From Thermococcaceae archaeon (GTDB lineage: Archaea; Methanobacteriota_B; Thermococci; Thermococcales; Thermococcaceae): 5,966 nt of DNA. The notes under the pieces were generated by a model that saw only the letters and a list, made by a program, of their open reading frames with translations, did not search any database and had not been told where the DNA came from. A program made the translations under genes and the position numbers. The stretch's first letter is position 1, and the number at the start of each line of letters is the position of its first letter. The stretch spans positions 1-5,966 of the forward strand of contig JALSON010000376.1 of assembly GCA_026986455.1 (NCBI GenBank), written 5' to 3'. Positions 5,026 through 5,966 of this stretch are shown here, one piece after another.

Positions 5026-5889
5026 TTGTATGAGGATATCGTGGATTCAATCGTCGAGGCCATCCGTCTGGCGGTCACAGAGCTCCCTGAGGATGTTGTT
5101 GAAGCCCTTAAAAGGGCGTATTCTGAGGAAAGCGACAGGATAGCCCGCTTCAACCTGCGTAATATTCTGAAAACCGTTGAGATTGGAAGAAAAGATGGGA
5201 TTCCAATCTGTCAGGATACCGGAACGCTCACATTCTTCGTCGAGGCCGGTGTTGAAAGCCCTTTTCTCGGCGAGGTTGAGGGCTGGATTGTCGAGGCCGT
5301 TAGGAGGGCAACCATGGAGATTCCGCTCAGGCCGAATGCCGTTGACCTGCTCACAAACAGGAATTCAGGAGATAACACCGGTCGTTTTGTCCCGGTAATA
5401 CACTGGGAGCCCGTTGAAGGGGATTCGCTCAGGATTGCCCTCCTGCCCAAGGGAGGCGGAAGCGAGAACTGCTCGGCTCTGGCGATGCTATCCCCGGGAG
5501 AAGGCCGGGATGGGATAAAACGCTTTGTTATGGAGAGAATCAGGGGATGCGGGGGAAAACCCTGCCCTCCCGTGATCCTCGGCATAGGCATCGGTGGCAG
5601 TGCCGATATGGCCTTAATCCTCGCCAAGAAAGCCCTCCTGAGGCCTCTCGGAGTGAGACATGAGAACGGAGAAATTGCCCGGCTTGAGGAGGAGCTCCTT
5701 GAGAGCGTCAACTCCCTCGATATCGGCCCGATGGGGATGGGCGGGAAGACCACGGCCCTGGACGTCAAGGTTGAGTATGCCCACAGGCATCCGGCCTCCC
5801 TGCCCGTTGGACTAATCGTTCAGTGCTGGGCTCACAGAAGGGCCTTTTTGGAGATTGAGAGTGATGGAAGCACCAGAATCTGGCAGTGA
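5026..5889 (+). CDS. Fumarate hydratase (class I, iron-sulfur), alpha subunit
   Basis: Interconverts fumarate and (S)-malate using an oxygen-sensitive [4Fe-4S] cluster; in archaea and many anaerobes the enzyme is split into alpha (N-terminal domain) and beta (C-terminal domain) chains. The 287 residues match an alpha chain. Visible landmarks: PICQDTGT at 60-67 with Cys62, PKGGGSENCS at 141-150, CGGKPCPP at 175-182 with Cys180, GIGIGGSADMA at 186-196, GPMGMGGKTTALDVKVE at 234-250 and PVGLIVQCWAHRR at 260-272 with Cys267. Cys62, Cys180 and Cys267 have about the spacing of the three cluster ligands in single-chain class I fumarases. The related L(+)-tartrate dehydratase alpha subunit is the main alternative. 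The start is TTG (see the ribosome binding site entry). It stands alone: no beta gene follows, and a convergent gene ends 8 bases downstream. Confidence 0.9.
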   Translation: MYEDIVDSIVEAIRLAVTELPEDVVEALKRAYSEESDRIARFNLRNILKTVEIGRKDGIPICQDTGTLTFFVEAGVESPFLGEVEGWIVEAVRRATMEIPLRPNAVDLLTNRNSGDNTGRFVPVIHWEPVEGDSLRIALLPKGGGSENCSALAMLSPGEGRDGIKRFVMERIRGCGGKPCPPVILGIGIGGSADMALILAKKALLRPLGVRHENGEIARLEEELLESVNSLDIGPMGMGGKTTALDVKVEYAHRHPASLPVGLIVQCWAHRRAFLEIESDGSTRIWQ

Positions 5890-5897
5890 TCCTACAT

Positions 5898-5966
5898 TTA
5901 TCCCAGCCATCTCTGCAGGGTCTCCTCATCAAAGAGCACCCGGAGCTCTTCGAGCATCCCCAAGCG
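5898..5966 (-). CDS. C-terminal end of an unidentified convergent gene
   Basis: The last 22 codons of a minus-strand reading frame enter from the right edge and end at TAA (5898-5900). The peptide, containing GMLEELRVLFDEETLQRWLG at its end, looks like an amphipathic helical C-terminus, and its codons (CTC, GAG, ACC, CTG) fit the local genes. The opposite strand has no start codon or good frame here. The gene faces the fumarase gene with only 8 bases between the stops, so transcripts from the two probably overlap. Too little is present to name a family. Confidence 0.6.
   Translation of the reverse strand, partial: RLGMLEELRVLFDEETLQRWLG

Noticed and set aside
5211..5768. Minus-strand frame of 185 codons opposite the fumarase gene.
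   Set aside because: Serine- and proline-rich antisense shadow of a well-supported fumarase coding sequence.
1..5966. Box C/D guide RNAs, tRNA genes, CRISPR repeats, transposon ends.
   Set aside because: I found no RTGATGA/CTGA box pairing outside coding sequence, no tRNA-like cloverleaf, no regularly spaced repeats and no terminal inverted repeats or transposase fragments.

Overview
The window looks like chromosomal DNA of a hyperthermophilic archaeon of the order Thermococcales, most likely Thermococcus. The signs are strong archaeal Shine-Dalgarno sequences (a near-complete GAGGTGAT before panE), heavy use of AGG/AGA and ATA codons, tightly packed or overlapping genes, short T-rich TATA-like boxes, and protein types typical of that order: a compact archaeal O6-alkylguanine transferase, a CoA-responsive type of ketopantoate reductase, a DUF47 protein, an ACT-less phosphoglycerate dehydrogenase and a two-subunit type fumarase. 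From memory, not checked, T. kodakarensis carries the same run of genes around its serA, ketopantoate reductase and MGMT loci. There is no sign of a mobile element, CRISPR array, tRNA or rRNA.

Left third (1-1631, minus strand). Three genes overlap head to tail: a TrmJ-type tRNA 2'-O-methyltransferase, then ogt (DNA alkylation repair), then a four-helix membrane protein that runs off the left edge. Overlaps of 23 and 13 bases suggest one transcript with coupled translation. A 51-base divergent promoter region (1632-1682) separates it from the plus-strand operon.

Middle (1683-4847, plus strand). Four closely spaced genes: an unrecognised eight-helix membrane protein, panE (pantoate synthesis for coenzyme A), a DUF47/PhoU-like helical protein, and serA (first step of the phosphorylated serine pathway). 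Gaps are 4, 25 and 1 bases. The first 45 codons of serA have third-base use strikingly unlike the rest of the gene.

Right third (4848-5966). A 178-base AT-rich gap holds a T6 termination signal and a cluster of repeats: two copies of a 16-base motif 34 bases apart, one forming the palindrome TGTCA-N6-TGACA, plus a GGTAA-TGT-TTACC inverted repeat. It leads to a likely promoter for the alpha subunit of an iron-sulfur fumarate hydratase, which starts at TTG. The beta-subunit gene does not follow; instead the tail of a convergent minus-strand gene lies 8 bases away.

Most of the content is core metabolism and repair. The points most worth following are the repeat/operator cluster before the fumarase, the unlinked fumarase alpha subunit, the abrupt codon-use switch inside serA, and the two unknown membrane proteins.
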